A DNA stretch of 64,000 bases from Microbacterium sp. EST19A (GTDB lineage Bacteria; Actinomycetota; Actinomycetes; Actinomycetales; Microbacteriaceae), in the NCBI RefSeq assembly GCF_019969685.1, contig NZ_JAHXYZ010000006.1, positions 52,901 through 116,900 on the forward strand. The letters run 5' to 3'. The notes beneath the pieces are model-generated. The model ran no database searches and had not been told where the DNA came from. It was given only the letters and a program-made list of their open reading frames with translations. The position numbers and the translations under genes are program-made. Of the stretch, positions 40,522-49,533 are shown piece after piece; the stretch's first letter is position 1; each line of letters opens with the position of its first letter.

Positions 40522-41799
40522 TCACGTCGTTCCGCAGCGACGAGAGCGACCCAATGGTGCGTACGACAGTGGTTCTGGGAATGGGAGGACGTTGTGATTG
40601 TTGCGAAAGATGTTTGTAGGGTCGTAAAGACGCTTGACGGCCGAAAGGCGTCGAAGAGTAGCCTCGGGGTACGCTTGTTTGATTTCATCTTGCGTCGCCC
40701 CATCCAGGAACCCGACGTACGCACCGTCGCTCCGCGATGAGATGCCCGCCCATATCTGGTCGGCAGAGGCTGAGAACACAGCATCCGCGTCATCCTCCGA
40801 GGCGTTCTTTGTAACCGCGATAAGCGTCTCAGCCGTGCGGTGCGCGTAAGCGGTGTCGGTCTCCGGAACCTGTGCGATAGCACCACCAAGTCCGCGGAAA
40901 GATATAACGCAGGGTGCTGAGGTTGCAACAAATTCCAAAGCTCTCGAAATGACGCGATCGTTCAAGATTGGCACGAAAGCATTCCGCATCGCCATGTGAT
41001 CAGCGCGAAAATTGGAGACGTCTTCTAGGACATCGGAGTACGGGGCAATCTTCACGGCTTCTTTTCGCAACGACGTGAGCCTTCGTAGCCTGTCGGTGGC
41101 CGATCTTGCAGCACCCTCATCATCGCTTGCGTAACACCAACGCACGTTCACGCTGCTCGACGTCCTGGAGGAATTCACGGACACGGTGAGAACGGTCGTG
41201 AGGCGATCGTCGCTGCCTCTTACTTCGTCGGCCCAGCGTGCCACAAGGCCCGCAACATCCACCGGTTCGTATTCAATATCTCCGTATAAGATGTTCTTGA
41301 TCCGACGCGGCCTGAACGTCAACTGAGTAAGTACACCAAAGTTACCGCCACCCCCTCGTATTGCCCAGAATAGCTCTGGATGGGAGTGCTCACTGGCCTC
41401 AACTGTGTCTCCCTGCGCCGTCACGACTTGCGCGCTGACAAGGCTGTCGATCGCGAGTCCCTGATGCCGGGCCATCCGTCCGATTCCGCCGGCTAATGTA
41501 AGCCCGGCAACGCCGACACTTGCGGTGTCTCCCGACGAGATCGCCAGCCCATGGGGCGCGAGTTCGTGAGCAACCATTCCCCACGTAGCACCTGAACCGA
41601 TTCGGACCAGCGGTTCGGCGCCTGGTAATACCGAGACGGTACTCATCCTCGCAGTCTTTAATAGAACCCCAGATGGAGCGAAGGTGTGACCAGCGAGGCT
41701 ATGACCGCCACCTCTCACGGAGAGCGTGCTGTGGGTCATATGGACAACGTCCAATGCACGCATTACGTCCGTCGGCGTCGAAGGTGAGAATATCCTCAT
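40522..41799 (-). CDS. FAD-linked (BBE/GlcD-type) oxidoreductase, possibly N-terminally short
   Basis: 425 residues from the ATG at 41799. The FAD-binding 4 domain shows LSVRGGGHSLAGHTFAPSG (His/Gly loop for flavin) and VGVAGLTLAGGIGRMARHQGLAIDSLVSAQVV; the C-terminal RLYDPTNIFRNNHNVLP is the BBE signature. Family members usually have 30 to 50 more residues before the first motif. The frame stays open upstream (GDSIRAYDATESDTTR) to a TGA near 41909 but offers no ATG, GTG or TTG, so the N-terminus may be lost or start at a rare codon. Base composition is visibly less GC-rich than the neighbours. It is followed in the same direction from an MFS gene. Confidence 0.85.
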   Translation of the reverse strand: MRIFSPSTPTDVMRALDVVHMTHSTLSVRGGGHSLAGHTFAPSGVLLKTARMSTVSVLPGAEPLVRIGSGATWGMVAHELAPHGLAISSGDTASVGVAGLTLAGGIGRMARHQGLAIDSLVSAQVVTAQGDTVEASEHSHPELFWAIRGGGGNFGVLTQLTFRPRRIKNILYGDIEYEPVDVAGLVARWADEVRGSDDRLTTVLTVSVNSSRTSSSVNVRWCYASDDEGAARSATDRLRRLTSLRKEAVKIAPYSDVLEDVSNFRADHMAMRNAFVPILNDRVISRALEFVATSAPCVISFRGLGGAIAQVPETDTAYAHRTAETLIAVTKNASEDDADAVFSASADQIWAGISSRSDGAYVGFLDGATQDEIKQAYPEATLRRLSAVKRLYDPTNIFRNNHNVLPFPEPLSYAPLGRSRRCGTT

Positions 41800-41907
41800 T
41801 CTTGTGGTATCGCTTTCCGTGGCGTCATAAGCTCGGATTGAGTCGCCGCGATGACGCAGTCTATTTCGGACGGGAGGGTCAACGCCGCTGCTCTTTCCCG
41901 ACCCGAT

Positions 41908-43359
41908 TCACTCAAGTGGGACGCTTCTAACAGGACGTATTTTGGAGATTGTCAGACCGAGGATGGCTCCAACAAAACAAAATACCGCATTCGCGATTAT
42001 GGAGGTGATAAACGCACCCGCGATGGCGTGGGTCGTCGAGCCGCCATCGGCAGCGAAAGCGAAGATCGTGGCCAGGACAGGCGTGCCGATCGCAATTCCC
42101 ACTTGCTGGCTTACTGTGACAAGTCCAGTCGCTGCGCCCTGCAGTTCTTCCTCGATTTCACTCGTCGCGGCTACAACGAATCCAACCGTCGCGATAAGAC
42201 TGGCCGCACCCTGTACGACCAGAAGGGCGAGCGTGAGGCCGAGCAGCGTGATACTGGCGGTTGTGAAGATCAAAAGCAGCACACAGAGTCCTTGAAGGGT
42301 GAAACCGAACGTAATTGCGCGACCTGCGCCGATTCGCCCGACAATTCTTCCGCCGAAGGTGCCTCCGATGACGGTGCCGAGCCCGAGGAATCCAAAACAG
42401 AATCCGGTTTGCAGTGGTGACAAATTTAGGACGTCTTGTAGCTGAATCGTGAGCAAGAACACGAGCGACGTCTCCGTCAGGAACGCGAGAATACCTGCCA
42501 AGTTCGGGATTGCTGTGGCACGTTTAGACATCAGTCGACTGGGAAGGAGAGGGCTTGCTGAACGTCGTTCGATGAAGAAGAAGGCGATGAATCCCGCGAC
42601 ACCGCAGGCAACCATGGCGCCGCTCGTCAACGTTCCCCATCCCTGATTGACTGAGTTTGCTGTGCCGTAGACAAGGGCAGTCAGTGAAAGAGTGATTGTG
42701 ACGGCTCCCCAGAAGTCGAGCCGCTGATTGCGGGTGCCACGGGATTCGGCGATTGATAGCGGGACGAGCAATAGCACGACAGCCGCGATTGGCACATTTA
42801 CGAAGAACGTCCATCGCCAACCCACTGCATCGGTGATGACTCCGCTCAGGATTGCACCCGTGGTGAAGCCCGCTGCCATAAGGGCCGCATTTAGGCTTAG
42901 CGCCCGTGCGCGTGCTGGTCCCTCGGGGAAGCTGGTGGTTATCAGTGCGAGCGCCGTCGGCACCGCCGCCGCGGTGGCCAATCCCTGCAGCGATCGCGCT
43001 GCGATCAGAGACGTGAAGTCTGGGGCGATTCCCCCTGCGAAAGAGGCTAGCCCAAGCAATCCGATTCCAAAAAGAAATAGTTTGCGGCGCCCCCAAATAT
43101 CAGCCACTCGAGCAAAAAATAGAGTGAACCCCGTCGAGGCCAACGCGAAAGCTGTGATGATCCACTGCAAGTTTCCGGGACTGATATCGAACTCTACGCC
43201 GATTGATGGCAGTGCCACGCTAAGGATAGAGAAGTCGACGGCCAGCATGAAGCTGGCTGTCAATAGCGATATCAGACCTATTAGCTTTTTTCCGCGGATG
43301 GCGGGATTTTCGTTCGCTTCGACCGGCGCGGGCGCGAGATTCGGGTCTGGAGTTCTCAT
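41908..43359 (-). CDS. DHA2-type MFS exporter (14 membrane segments)
   Basis: 483 residues from the ATG at 43359 (GGAG 7 nt upstream), 60 nt inside the longer ORF. LTASFMLAVDFSILSVALPSIGVEFDIS and LSNVQW-like NLQWIITAFALASTGFTLFFARVADIWGRRKLFL form the N-terminal half with the family motif A (RVADIWGRRK). Many further hydrophobic segments follow. It probably exports drugs or the product of the neighbouring flavin oxidoreductase, whose gene lies 108 nt downstream. Codon use and lower GC than the surroundings point to acquisition with the oxidoreductase. Confidence 0.9.
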   Translation of the reverse strand: MRTPDPNLAPAPVEANENPAIRGKKLIGLISLLTASFMLAVDFSILSVALPSIGVEFDISPGNLQWIITAFALASTGFTLFFARVADIWGRRKLFLFGIGLLGLASFAGGIAPDFTSLIAARSLQGLATAAAVPTALALITTSFPEGPARARALSLNAALMAAGFTTGAILSGVITDAVGWRWTFFVNVPIAAVVLLLVPLSIAESRGTRNQRLDFWGAVTITLSLTALVYGTANSVNQGWGTLTSGAMVACGVAGFIAFFFIERRSASPLLPSRLMSKRATAIPNLAGILAFLTETSLVFLLTIQLQDVLNLSPLQTGFCFGFLGLGTVIGGTFGGRIVGRIGAGRAITFGFTLQGLCVLLLIFTTASITLLGLTLALLVVQGAASLIATVGFVVAATSEIEEELQGAATGLVTVSQQVGIAIGTPVLATIFAFAADGGSTTHAIAGAFITSIIANAVFCFVGAILGLTISKIRPVRSVPLE

Positions 43360-44345
43360 TTTGGTCTCCGGTTCTGGCTGGGGCGTGACGCCAGTGAAAC
43401 AGAGCGTGTGGGTGGTCACTAGCTAGGTCAGGCTTAGCTGAGTGCTCTCCAACTTGCCGGCGGTCCGGACGACGCGCTTATGTTTCCGCCGCAACGGAGC
43501 CCGCGTGAGTGGGGTCTGGTTGGGTGGCGAATGAAGCGAAGGTCGACTGAAAAAAAGCCCAGATAAAGCGACACTTATGATGGTGATTGATCCTGGGTCG
43601 GTGGACCGCTGGATCTCTGGATTGAGTTGGCCCGTTCCATCTTGATTTCCCTCGAACCCGGGTGCGCGAGCGCTTCTGCCAGCTGTGCGTGCGCGCGCCC
43701 AGAGTCCATAAGATGCGTGTCACAGTATGGATCGCTCATGGTCGACGGACCCGTGCTTGATGCTCGGGAGGTCGAGAATCGCTGATGTCTCCGGTGCTGC
43801 GCGACCTCCTGCCCGATAGGCCTTCGGAGAATCCTGCGCATCGAAAGGACCAGAGCCCGACACCAACGCTGAGGAATGCCTGGGACGTCGGTTCTGTGAG
43901 GTGTTCTGCGTTTGCTTCGCGCTCCTTGGTCACGCATGTCCAGCACTGCAGCGATACGTGCATGCTTTCATCAGCAAGGTTGCGTTCGAACGGGGCGCCG
44001 TTTGCCGGGGATGGTGAGGCGCATGTCGCGGTGGCACACGCGACTACCGAGGTCAAGAAGACTTCAAATGTTTCCAGTCCGGGCGCATGACACGGGTTCA
44101 CCACTTCAGGCGGGATGTCATCGCCCGGAGAGCCTAAGGGTTGCTCTTTGGACGTCGCGAGATCCGGATCTGCGGGGTGCGGGCCTCTTGTCCCCGCGCT
44201 GGTCGGTCACCTTTTGGGGACGGTTACGCCGCTCTCGACGCGACTCCGGGGGCCACCTCACATTCCTCTCGTCTGCCCGGTCTCTCATAGTGAAGGTCCA
44301 GCGAGCGGCCGCCAGGCTGCGCTGGCATATCGCGAAGGGAAAACT
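43360..44345. other. Nearly 1 kb without a supportable gene, except a promoter at its right end
   Basis: ORFs on both strands (for example 43736-44104 minus and 43785-44090 plus) lack ribosome sites, known motifs and consistent codon use. The sequence may be debris of a lost gene. Its right end holds the ECF41-type promoter (44258-44282) of the SDR-cupin operon. Confidence 0.6.
44258..44282 (+). promoter_or_regulatory. ECF41-type promoter of the SDR-cupin operon
   Basis: TCACA at 44258-44262 (in CACCTCACATTC) and GGTC at 44279-44282 are 16 nt apart; CTCATAG follows. The ATG at 44346 is 63 nt downstream. This is the same pattern and spacing as at the sigma gene. Confidence 0.7.
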
Positions 44346-45098
44346 ATGAGAATCGTCATTGTCGGAGGAACCGGGCTGATCGGCACACGGCTCGCCGAAG
44401 TCCTGAGTGACGCGGGCCACGATGTCGTCGCCGCGTCTCCCTCGACGGGAGTGGACACGCTGACGGGGGCGGGAGTCCGTGCAGCATTCGCCGGTGCCGA
44501 TGTCGTCGTGGACATCCCGAACTCGCCTTCTTTCGAAGATGAGCCGGTGATGGATTTCTTCCAAAGGTCCACCCGCACGATCGCTCAGGAGGCCCAGCGC
44601 GCGAACGTTGGTCATCACGTAGTTCTGTCCATCGTCGGTGCTGACCGCATGCCGGACATTGGATACATGCGTGCGAAGGTCGCCCAGGAGTCGATCGTCA
44701 AAGCCAGCGACACCCCATACACGATCGTGCGGGCGACTCAGTTCTTCGAATTCCTCGCCGGTATCGCGGAAGGAACTGCGGACGAGACGACGGTACGGCT
44801 GTCGCCGGTGCTCATGCAGCCCATCGCCGCGTCCGACGTGTCCGATGTCCTCGCGGAGGTCGCCACGAAGCTGCCCACGAACAGCACGTGGGAATTGGCG
44901 GGACCCGAGGCGCTGCCGATCGTCGAGTTGGGCCGCCGCGTGCTCGCGCATGCCGGCGACACACGCGCGATCGTCGAAGACCCGGCCATCGGCTACTTCG
45001 GCGGGAATGTGAACGACCAGTCCCTGACTCCTGGGAACGACCCCGCCCTGCGCCACCGAATTGCCGAGACAAGCCTCGACGAGTGGCTCGCACGTTGA
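44346..45098 (+). CDS. NmrA-like NAD(P)-binding atypical SDR
   Basis: 250 residues from the ATG at 44346; longer ORF starts lie upstream of the promoter. The cofactor loop is IVIVGGTGLIGTRLAEVLSDAGHDVVAASPSTGVDTLTG. HVVLSIVGADRMPDIGYMRAKVAQE and TIVRATQFFEFLAGIAEG resemble NmrA/HSCARG-type proteins, which sense redox state or reduce small quinones. ECF41 factors are usually encoded by or near oxidoreductase, epimerase or carboxymuconolactone decarboxylase genes, and this one fits that class. It is cotranscribed with a cupin. Confidence 0.88.
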   Translation: MRIVIVGGTGLIGTRLAEVLSDAGHDVVAASPSTGVDTLTGAGVRAAFAGADVVVDIPNSPSFEDEPVMDFFQRSTRTIAQEAQRANVGHHVVLSIVGADRMPDIGYMRAKVAQESIVKASDTPYTIVRATQFFEFLAGIAEGTADETTVRLSPVLMQPIAASDVSDVLAEVATKLPTNSTWELAGPEALPIVELGRRVLAHAGDTRAIVEDPAIGYFGGNVNDQSLTPGNDPALRHRIAETSLDEWLAR

Positions 45099-45135
45099 CC
45101 TGCATATCCGAAAAAATCACGAGAGAAGTGGAAAA

Positions 45136-45546
45136 ATGACTGAAGAGAATGCCACCATCGACAGCTCCAAGGAGTCTGTCATCACGACGCTCGCCTCCGT
45201 GGAGGGAGCCAATATCCCGGATCCGGCGGAAGCCATGACGATCCTCGTAGAGGTTCCTGCAGGCGGTCCGGGAACGCGCCCGCACCGCCACAGTGGCCCC
45301 GCTTTCGGTTACGTCATCGAGGGAGAGATGGTCTTCGAGCTCGAGGGTGCGCCGGCGCGGGTCGTTCGCGCGGGTGAGACCTTCTGGGAGCCGGGCGGCG
45401 ACGTGATCCATTACCAGGACGGCAATAACCTCGACGACGCCGTCACCCGATTCGTGGTCACGATGTTCGGCGTCCCCGGCGAACCCATGCTGACGTTCGT
45501 CACGCCGGAGGAGCTCGAGGAACGCCTTCACCGCCGGGCCGTCTGA
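45136..45546 (+). CDS. Cupin-domain protein
   Basis: 136 residues from the ATG at 45136. The cupin metal motif is PHRHSGPAFGYVIEGEMVFE (H-x-H-x3-4-E type), followed by GETFWEPGGDVIHYQDGNN and a final strand set. One metal ion, probably Fe or Mn, is likely. It starts 37 nt after the NmrA-like gene and ends before a strong terminator, so the two form one operon. The reaction is unknown; cupins of this size include dioxygenases and quercetinase-like proteins. Confidence 0.88.
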   Translation: MTEENATIDSSKESVITTLASVEGANIPDPAEAMTILVEVPAGGPGTRPHRHSGPAFGYVIEGEMVFELEGAPARVVRAGETFWEPGGDVIHYQDGNNLDDAVTRFVVTMFGVPGEPMLTFVTPEELEERLHRRAV

Positions 45547-45560
45547 CGCCCGACGCGACC

Positions 45561-45605
45561 GAGCCGTGCGCGCCCTTGGCCTAGCGGTCAGGGCGCGCAC
45601 GGCTC
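45561..45605. terminator. Strong bidirectional hairpin after the SDR-cupin operon
   Basis: GAGCCGTGCGCGCCC and its exact complement GGGCGCGCACGGCTC form a 15-bp stem with a 15-nt loop, followed by TTAACGTTAC. It stands between the convergent cupin and beta-helix genes and can serve both. Confidence 0.8.
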
Positions 45606-45653
45606 TTAACGTTACGAGGCTAGCGTCGACGCGAGCCTGAGCCGATCGCGCTT

Positions 45654-48368
45654 CTAGCGCATTGCGACCCAGTCGAGGGCGCCAAGCTTCCGGCCGCCCG
45701 AAGGGATCAGGTAGACGTCATGCACACCGGCGGTCGCCGCGATGTTCGTGGAGCGCGTCTCGAATCGGGAGGTGGATCCGGTTGAATCCGCGCTCAACGT
45801 GCCGATCTTGGTCCCCAACAACGAATCGAGCCGCACTGCGTACTTCGCCCCGGTCGCGTCCGACGCGATCGATGCCAGGAACTCTGAACGCCCCGCCCCG
45901 AAGTCGACGTCGCGGAAGACCAGCACATTCGCGCGATCTATCCCGGTGACGACGGTGCCCGTGCCGCCCGCTGCTGTCGACGTTCCCACTTTCAGAAACG
46001 CCGACTCCGCCTCCAGATGGGTGCCGGTGGTGAGGAACGCCAGCGAATCCAGATCGCCGACGCCGGCCCATCCGATCGCCTTGACGAAGACGTCATGAAT
46101 TCCGGAAGTGGGGGAGATGCTCGCGAACTGCTCGGAGAACTTGTCGAACCCCGCGGTCGAGTCGACTCGGAACTGACCGATGACCGGACCATCCGCAGCG
46201 TCGATGCGAATCTCGAACTCCTGATTCTCGTACGGATCATCGGTGGCGACCGTCATGCGGACAAGGTCGCGTCCGTCGCCAAAGTCGACACCGGCATAGG
46301 AGACCCAGTCGCCGCCATCGAAGCTGCCGACCACGGTTCCGCTCGCGCCGGGGCGTGTCGACGTGCCCGAGCTCGCGGAGAATGACTCCGCCTCGATGTT
46401 CGAACCGGTCAGAGTCGCGCCGGAACGCCACGTCGGAGCACCGTACTGGTACGCGCCGGCAGTAGGCGCCGCATCGACCGATCCGTCGCTGTAGGGCGGG
46501 CGCGTCGTCGCGGCGTTTCGGGCAGGCGAGTTTTCGCCGACGGTGAAGTCGTGCGTCGCGGGATTCGTGAAGGCCGCGTTGTCGTTGGGCACATTGCCTG
46601 CAAGCGTCACGCCGGTCGCGCTGTCCACGTCACCGAGATTGTTTGTAACCTCGATGTCCTCGTACGTGCCGCCGAAGAGACTCAAAGCCTTGCGATCGGT
46701 CCCGCTGGTGTTGTTGATCACCTTGGTTCCCGAGGCATGACCACCGTTCGGATTGATGAGGACGACCCCGTAGGTCGTCCGGTTCCACGTGACGTTGTCG
46801 GCCACGACGCCGTTGATCGTCTCGAGATCCAGGTAGACGCCCGGCGCGGGGGCGACCGTGGAGACGGGAGCGGCGTCGCGCATGGTGTTGTGATCGATGA
46901 GGGTGTCGCCGAGGTCCACGCGGCAGCACACGTAGACCGCTCCGACGTCGTGTACGAGCTTGCCGTAGTGGCTCAGGTCGTTGTAGCCGATGCGGTGTCC
47001 GGAGGCATCGTAACCGGCGACCTTGTTGTCGATGTTGATGCTGCTGCGGCCCGTGCCGGTGATCGTGTTGTGCATCACCGAGTTGTCCGTTCCCAGCAGG
47101 TTGACGCCAGCGGCATAGCTGCCCATGTAGTCGGTGTCGGTGATGACGTTGTTGAGGACGGTGTTCCGCTCGCCGGTCACCACGACGCCGTTGCCCGCGC
47201 TGTAAGCGATCGAGGAGTTGCGGAGCACATTGTCGGAGCCATGGAGTTGGATGCCGCTGGTCGTCTCACCGGCCGTGAGCACATCGCACGGATCGGAGGG
47301 GGTGACCGTGTTCGGGTCGATGCCGAGGTCGGCGTATTCGGACACGTAACGGACGGACACCCCGTCGAGCGTGACATGCGTCGTCGACGCTGACGTGAGG
47401 ATGCTGGTGCCCTTCAGCCCCACCCCGATCACGTTGACGTACGACCGGCCCGACAGGTCGAAGCCGAACTCCCGCTGCTTCGCCTCGATGCGTACTGCTT
47501 CGGGATCGCCGTCCGGAATGCGCACATAGAGCGCGTCCGCCTGGTCGTCGTAATGCCATTCGCGGTCTCGTCCGAGCAGCGCGAGCTTGCCGGAGAGGGC
47601 GTAGTAGTTGGTCGTGTTCGGGCTCAGCCCGACACAACTGGGCAGTCCGTCGACGGTGACGGAGCCCGGAGCCGACGACGTCACACGACCTGTCTCGCTC
47701 ACGAACCAGTTGTGCGACAGCAGGCGTGCGCCCACCCAATACCCTTCGGGCTGTGAGAGAGCGTCGTCGCCGAGTTGCGTCTGAGTGCCCCAATCGGCAT
47801 GCGACTTCGCAGCGTGTGCGGGATCGTCCCCTGCATGTGGCCATGCCGCCTCCGGGGCCATCGAATCATCGATGAAGATCTGCTGCCCAGGGAGCGAGGT
47901 CGGCAGCTCCGCGTCCACGCGATAGACGGTTCCGGCGGTCACGGATGCCGCGAACTCGGAGTCCGAGAGTCCCGGGTCCGCTCCGATGAGATCCGCCAGG
48001 TCCGCCGCGTCGACCTGTTCCCAGCCAGTGATCTGATCTGATCCGTCGATGACCACATGAGCGCCGCTCGCCGCTTGGAAGGTGATCGGGAGCAACGCGG
48101 TACCGCTGCGCCCAGGGGTGACCGTCTCGCGATACGTGCCTTCCGCGATCACACAGGTGTCGCCGGGGCGGGCGACCTCGGCGCAGTGCTGAATGGTGAG
48201 GTAGGGCGAAGACGAGGAGCCGCTGTGGCTGTCGTCGCCGGTCTTGGCAACGTACAGGGTGCGGCCGAGCACGCTCGCGCTCGCCGCAGGCGGCGTCAAT
48301 ATTCCCGCACACCCGCCGACCGCGATCGCGCTGACAGCCGCGATCGCGATAACTCTCCGGATCTTCAT
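45654..48368 (-). CDS. Secreted right-handed beta-helix protein with two C-terminal CBM6-like domains
   Basis: 904 residues. The first 30 residues are a signal sequence (KIRRVIAIAAVSAIAVGGCAGIL); VGGC fits a lipobox, so it may be a lipoprotein. Residues about 35 to 620 form parallel beta-helix repeats (LYVAKTGDDSHSGSSSSPYLTIQHCAEVARPGDTCVIAEGTYRE, then NTTSG-type turns such as VVDNVTWNRTTYGVVL), as in DUF1565 proteins and polysaccharide lyases. Two CBM6-type domains end the protein (EAESFSASSGTSTR and EAESAFLKVGTSTA, each with a DW-x-x-Y core). It probably cleaves or binds a plant or microbial polysaccharide outside the cell and feeds the ABC importer encoded across the gap. Confidence 0.87.
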   Translation of the reverse strand: MKIRRVIAIAAVSAIAVGGCAGILTPPAASASVLGRTLYVAKTGDDSHSGSSSSPYLTIQHCAEVARPGDTCVIAEGTYRETVTPGRSGTALLPITFQAASGAHVVIDGSDQITGWEQVDAADLADLIGADPGLSDSEFAASVTAGTVYRVDAELPTSLPGQQIFIDDSMAPEAAWPHAGDDPAHAAKSHADWGTQTQLGDDALSQPEGYWVGARLLSHNWFVSETGRVTSSAPGSVTVDGLPSCVGLSPNTTNYYALSGKLALLGRDREWHYDDQADALYVRIPDGDPEAVRIEAKQREFGFDLSGRSYVNVIGVGLKGTSILTSASTTHVTLDGVSVRYVSEYADLGIDPNTVTPSDPCDVLTAGETTSGIQLHGSDNVLRNSSIAYSAGNGVVVTGERNTVLNNVITDTDYMGSYAAGVNLLGTDNSVMHNTITGTGRSSINIDNKVAGYDASGHRIGYNDLSHYGKLVHDVGAVYVCCRVDLGDTLIDHNTMRDAAPVSTVAPAPGVYLDLETINGVVADNVTWNRTTYGVVLINPNGGHASGTKVINNTSGTDRKALSLFGGTYEDIEVTNNLGDVDSATGVTLAGNVPNDNAAFTNPATHDFTVGENSPARNAATTRPPYSDGSVDAAPTAGAYQYGAPTWRSGATLTGSNIEAESFSASSGTSTRPGASGTVVGSFDGGDWVSYAGVDFGDGRDLVRMTVATDDPYENQEFEIRIDAADGPVIGQFRVDSTAGFDKFSEQFASISPTSGIHDVFVKAIGWAGVGDLDSLAFLTTGTHLEAESAFLKVGTSTAAGGTGTVVTGIDRANVLVFRDVDFGAGRSEFLASIASDATGAKYAVRLDSLLGTKIGTLSADSTGSTSRFETRSTNIAATAGVHDVYLIPSGGRKLGALDWVAMR

Positions 48369-48379
48369 TGATCAGTCCA

Positions 48380-48393
48380 ATCGATAGGCGATT
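48380..48393. promoter_or_regulatory. GntR-type operator upstream of the beta-helix gene
   Basis: ATCGATAGGCGATT, identical to 49547-49560 within the long palindrome before the ABC operon. It lies 12 nt upstream of the beta-helix start, so the same regulator probably controls both units. Confidence 0.65.
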
Positions 48394-48476
48394 ATCGTCG
48401 ATCGAAATGAAAGCACGTCCGAGGGGCGGCGTCAATGAGCAATCGCAGGCTCCGCCGCGGCGCCGGGCTTCGAATC

Positions 48477-48797
48477 TCAGTCGGTTGTCGAATCCCAGAC
48501 GAGTGCGAGTGGCGACGTACTTTCCGGCGCGTCGTCGACGAGTCCTTCGATGACGGCATCCCACTGCGGATCAACCGGGCCGCGGGCAATCATTCTGTCG
48601 ATCATGAGCTCCCTGCCATCACGGGTCTCGATGACGTGGAACAAGGTATCGCCGTCGATCCAGATTCGCCACGAAACCATCCCGCTGTCGGTCAGAGCAG
48701 TGTGCAACGGCGAAGGGATCTGTGCGTGGACCCGAACGTACGCCGCGGCGGCGCCTGGCCGGAGCCGTGTCCGATATCCCTCAATGACCGTGCCCAT
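48477..48797 (-). CDS. L-rhamnose mutarotase-like protein (RhaM/YiiL family)
   Basis: 106 residues from the ATG at 48797, typical for the family; a longer ORF is not supported. The pattern is YRTRLRPGAAAAYVRVHAQIPSPLHTALTDSGMVSWRIWIDGDTLFHVIET, matching Y-x3-L-x8-Y-x2-H-x7-L-x5-G-x3-x5-G-x2-LF. RhaM converts alpha and beta anomers of L-rhamnose; close relatives act on other 6-deoxy sugars. Cotranscription is unclear: it faces the GntR gene across 61 nt. Confidence 0.85.
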   Translation of the reverse strand: MGTVIEGYRTRLRPGAAAAYVRVHAQIPSPLHTALTDSGMVSWRIWIDGDTLFHVIETRDGRELMIDRMIARGPVDPQWDAVIEGLVDDAPESTSPLALVWDSTTD

Positions 48798-48858
48798 CGC
48801 TCCCTCTCTATCGACTATCGCTAGTGTGACAGGACCGCGAACGATCGAGGAGCATGAA

Positions 48859-49506
48859 ATGCCCGACACGATGATCAGCAGAGGGCTGCTGTCCGACCAG
48901 GTGTACGAGATCATCCTGGCCTCCATTCTTGACGGCAGCCGTGCCCCGGGCACCCGGGTCGTCGAGTCGGAGATCGCTCGCCAGCAGGGGATCAGCCAAG
49001 CGCCCGTGCGCGAGGCCGTGAAGCGCCTTGTCCACGCGGGGCTCGTCGAGTCCGTGCCGCGCCACGGAAGCTATGTGACGGATATCTCACAGGAAGAGTT
49101 CGCGATCGCCCGCACCATGCGGGCATCCATCGAACGGGAAGCTGCCCGGATCGCGGCGAGCGAGGCGACTTCGTCCGACATCGAACGATTGCGATCCGTC
49201 GTCGCACAGATGCAGCGAGCCATCGACTCCGACGACCGCGCGGCGTTCCGCGCGTTGGACGTCGAATTCCACCGCAGTGTGATCACGTCCACCGGCCGAG
49301 CTGTGCTAGCGCGGCTGTGGGACACCCTCGAGCCGATGCTGGTGAGTCAGCGAGCGATTGGCGATCCGGGGTATCTCGGGGATAGGAGTCGGGTGGTTTC
49401 CTGGCACAGCGACCTCATTGCGGCTCTCGTCGACGGGGACCCTGAGGCGGCTGCGGCGGCTTTCGCCGAGCATGCCTCCGGAGCGCTCGACCACCCGACG
49501 GCCTAG
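48859..49506 (+). CDS. GntR-family (FadR/FCD) regulator of the carbohydrate locus
   Basis: 215 residues from the ATG at 48859 with GAGGAG upstream. The winged-helix N-terminus reads SDQVYEIILASILDGSRAPGTRVVESEIARQQGISQAPVREAVKRLVHAGLVES. The C-terminal FCD domain has LDVEFHRSV and WHSDLIAALVDGDPEAAAAAFAEHA, with metal-binding Asp and His residues, so a sugar acid or similar small acid may be the ligand. A 32-bp perfect palindrome follows its stop, before the ABC operon, and a 14-mer of it recurs at the beta-helix gene. It is the probable local regulator. Confidence 0.92.
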   Translation: MPDTMISRGLLSDQVYEIILASILDGSRAPGTRVVESEIARQQGISQAPVREAVKRLVHAGLVESVPRHGSYVTDISQEEFAIARTMRASIEREAARIAASEATSSDIERLRSVVAQMQRAIDSDDRAAFRALDVEFHRSVITSTGRAVLARLWDTLEPMLVSQRAIGDPGYLGDRSRVVSWHSDLIAALVDGDPEAAAAAFAEHASGALDHPTA

Positions 49507-49533
49507 TTGTGGCTCGACGTGAATCCGCGCTAG

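Noticed and set aside
43720..43743. TCACA-N15-GGTC resembling the ECF41 promoter pattern
   Set aside because: The spacing is 15, not 16, the flanking CCTCACATTC is missing and no gene follows.
43478..44104. Several ORFs of 80 to 120 codons between the MFS and SDR genes
   Set aside because: They overlap one another on both strands, have no ribosome sites and no recognisable motifs.
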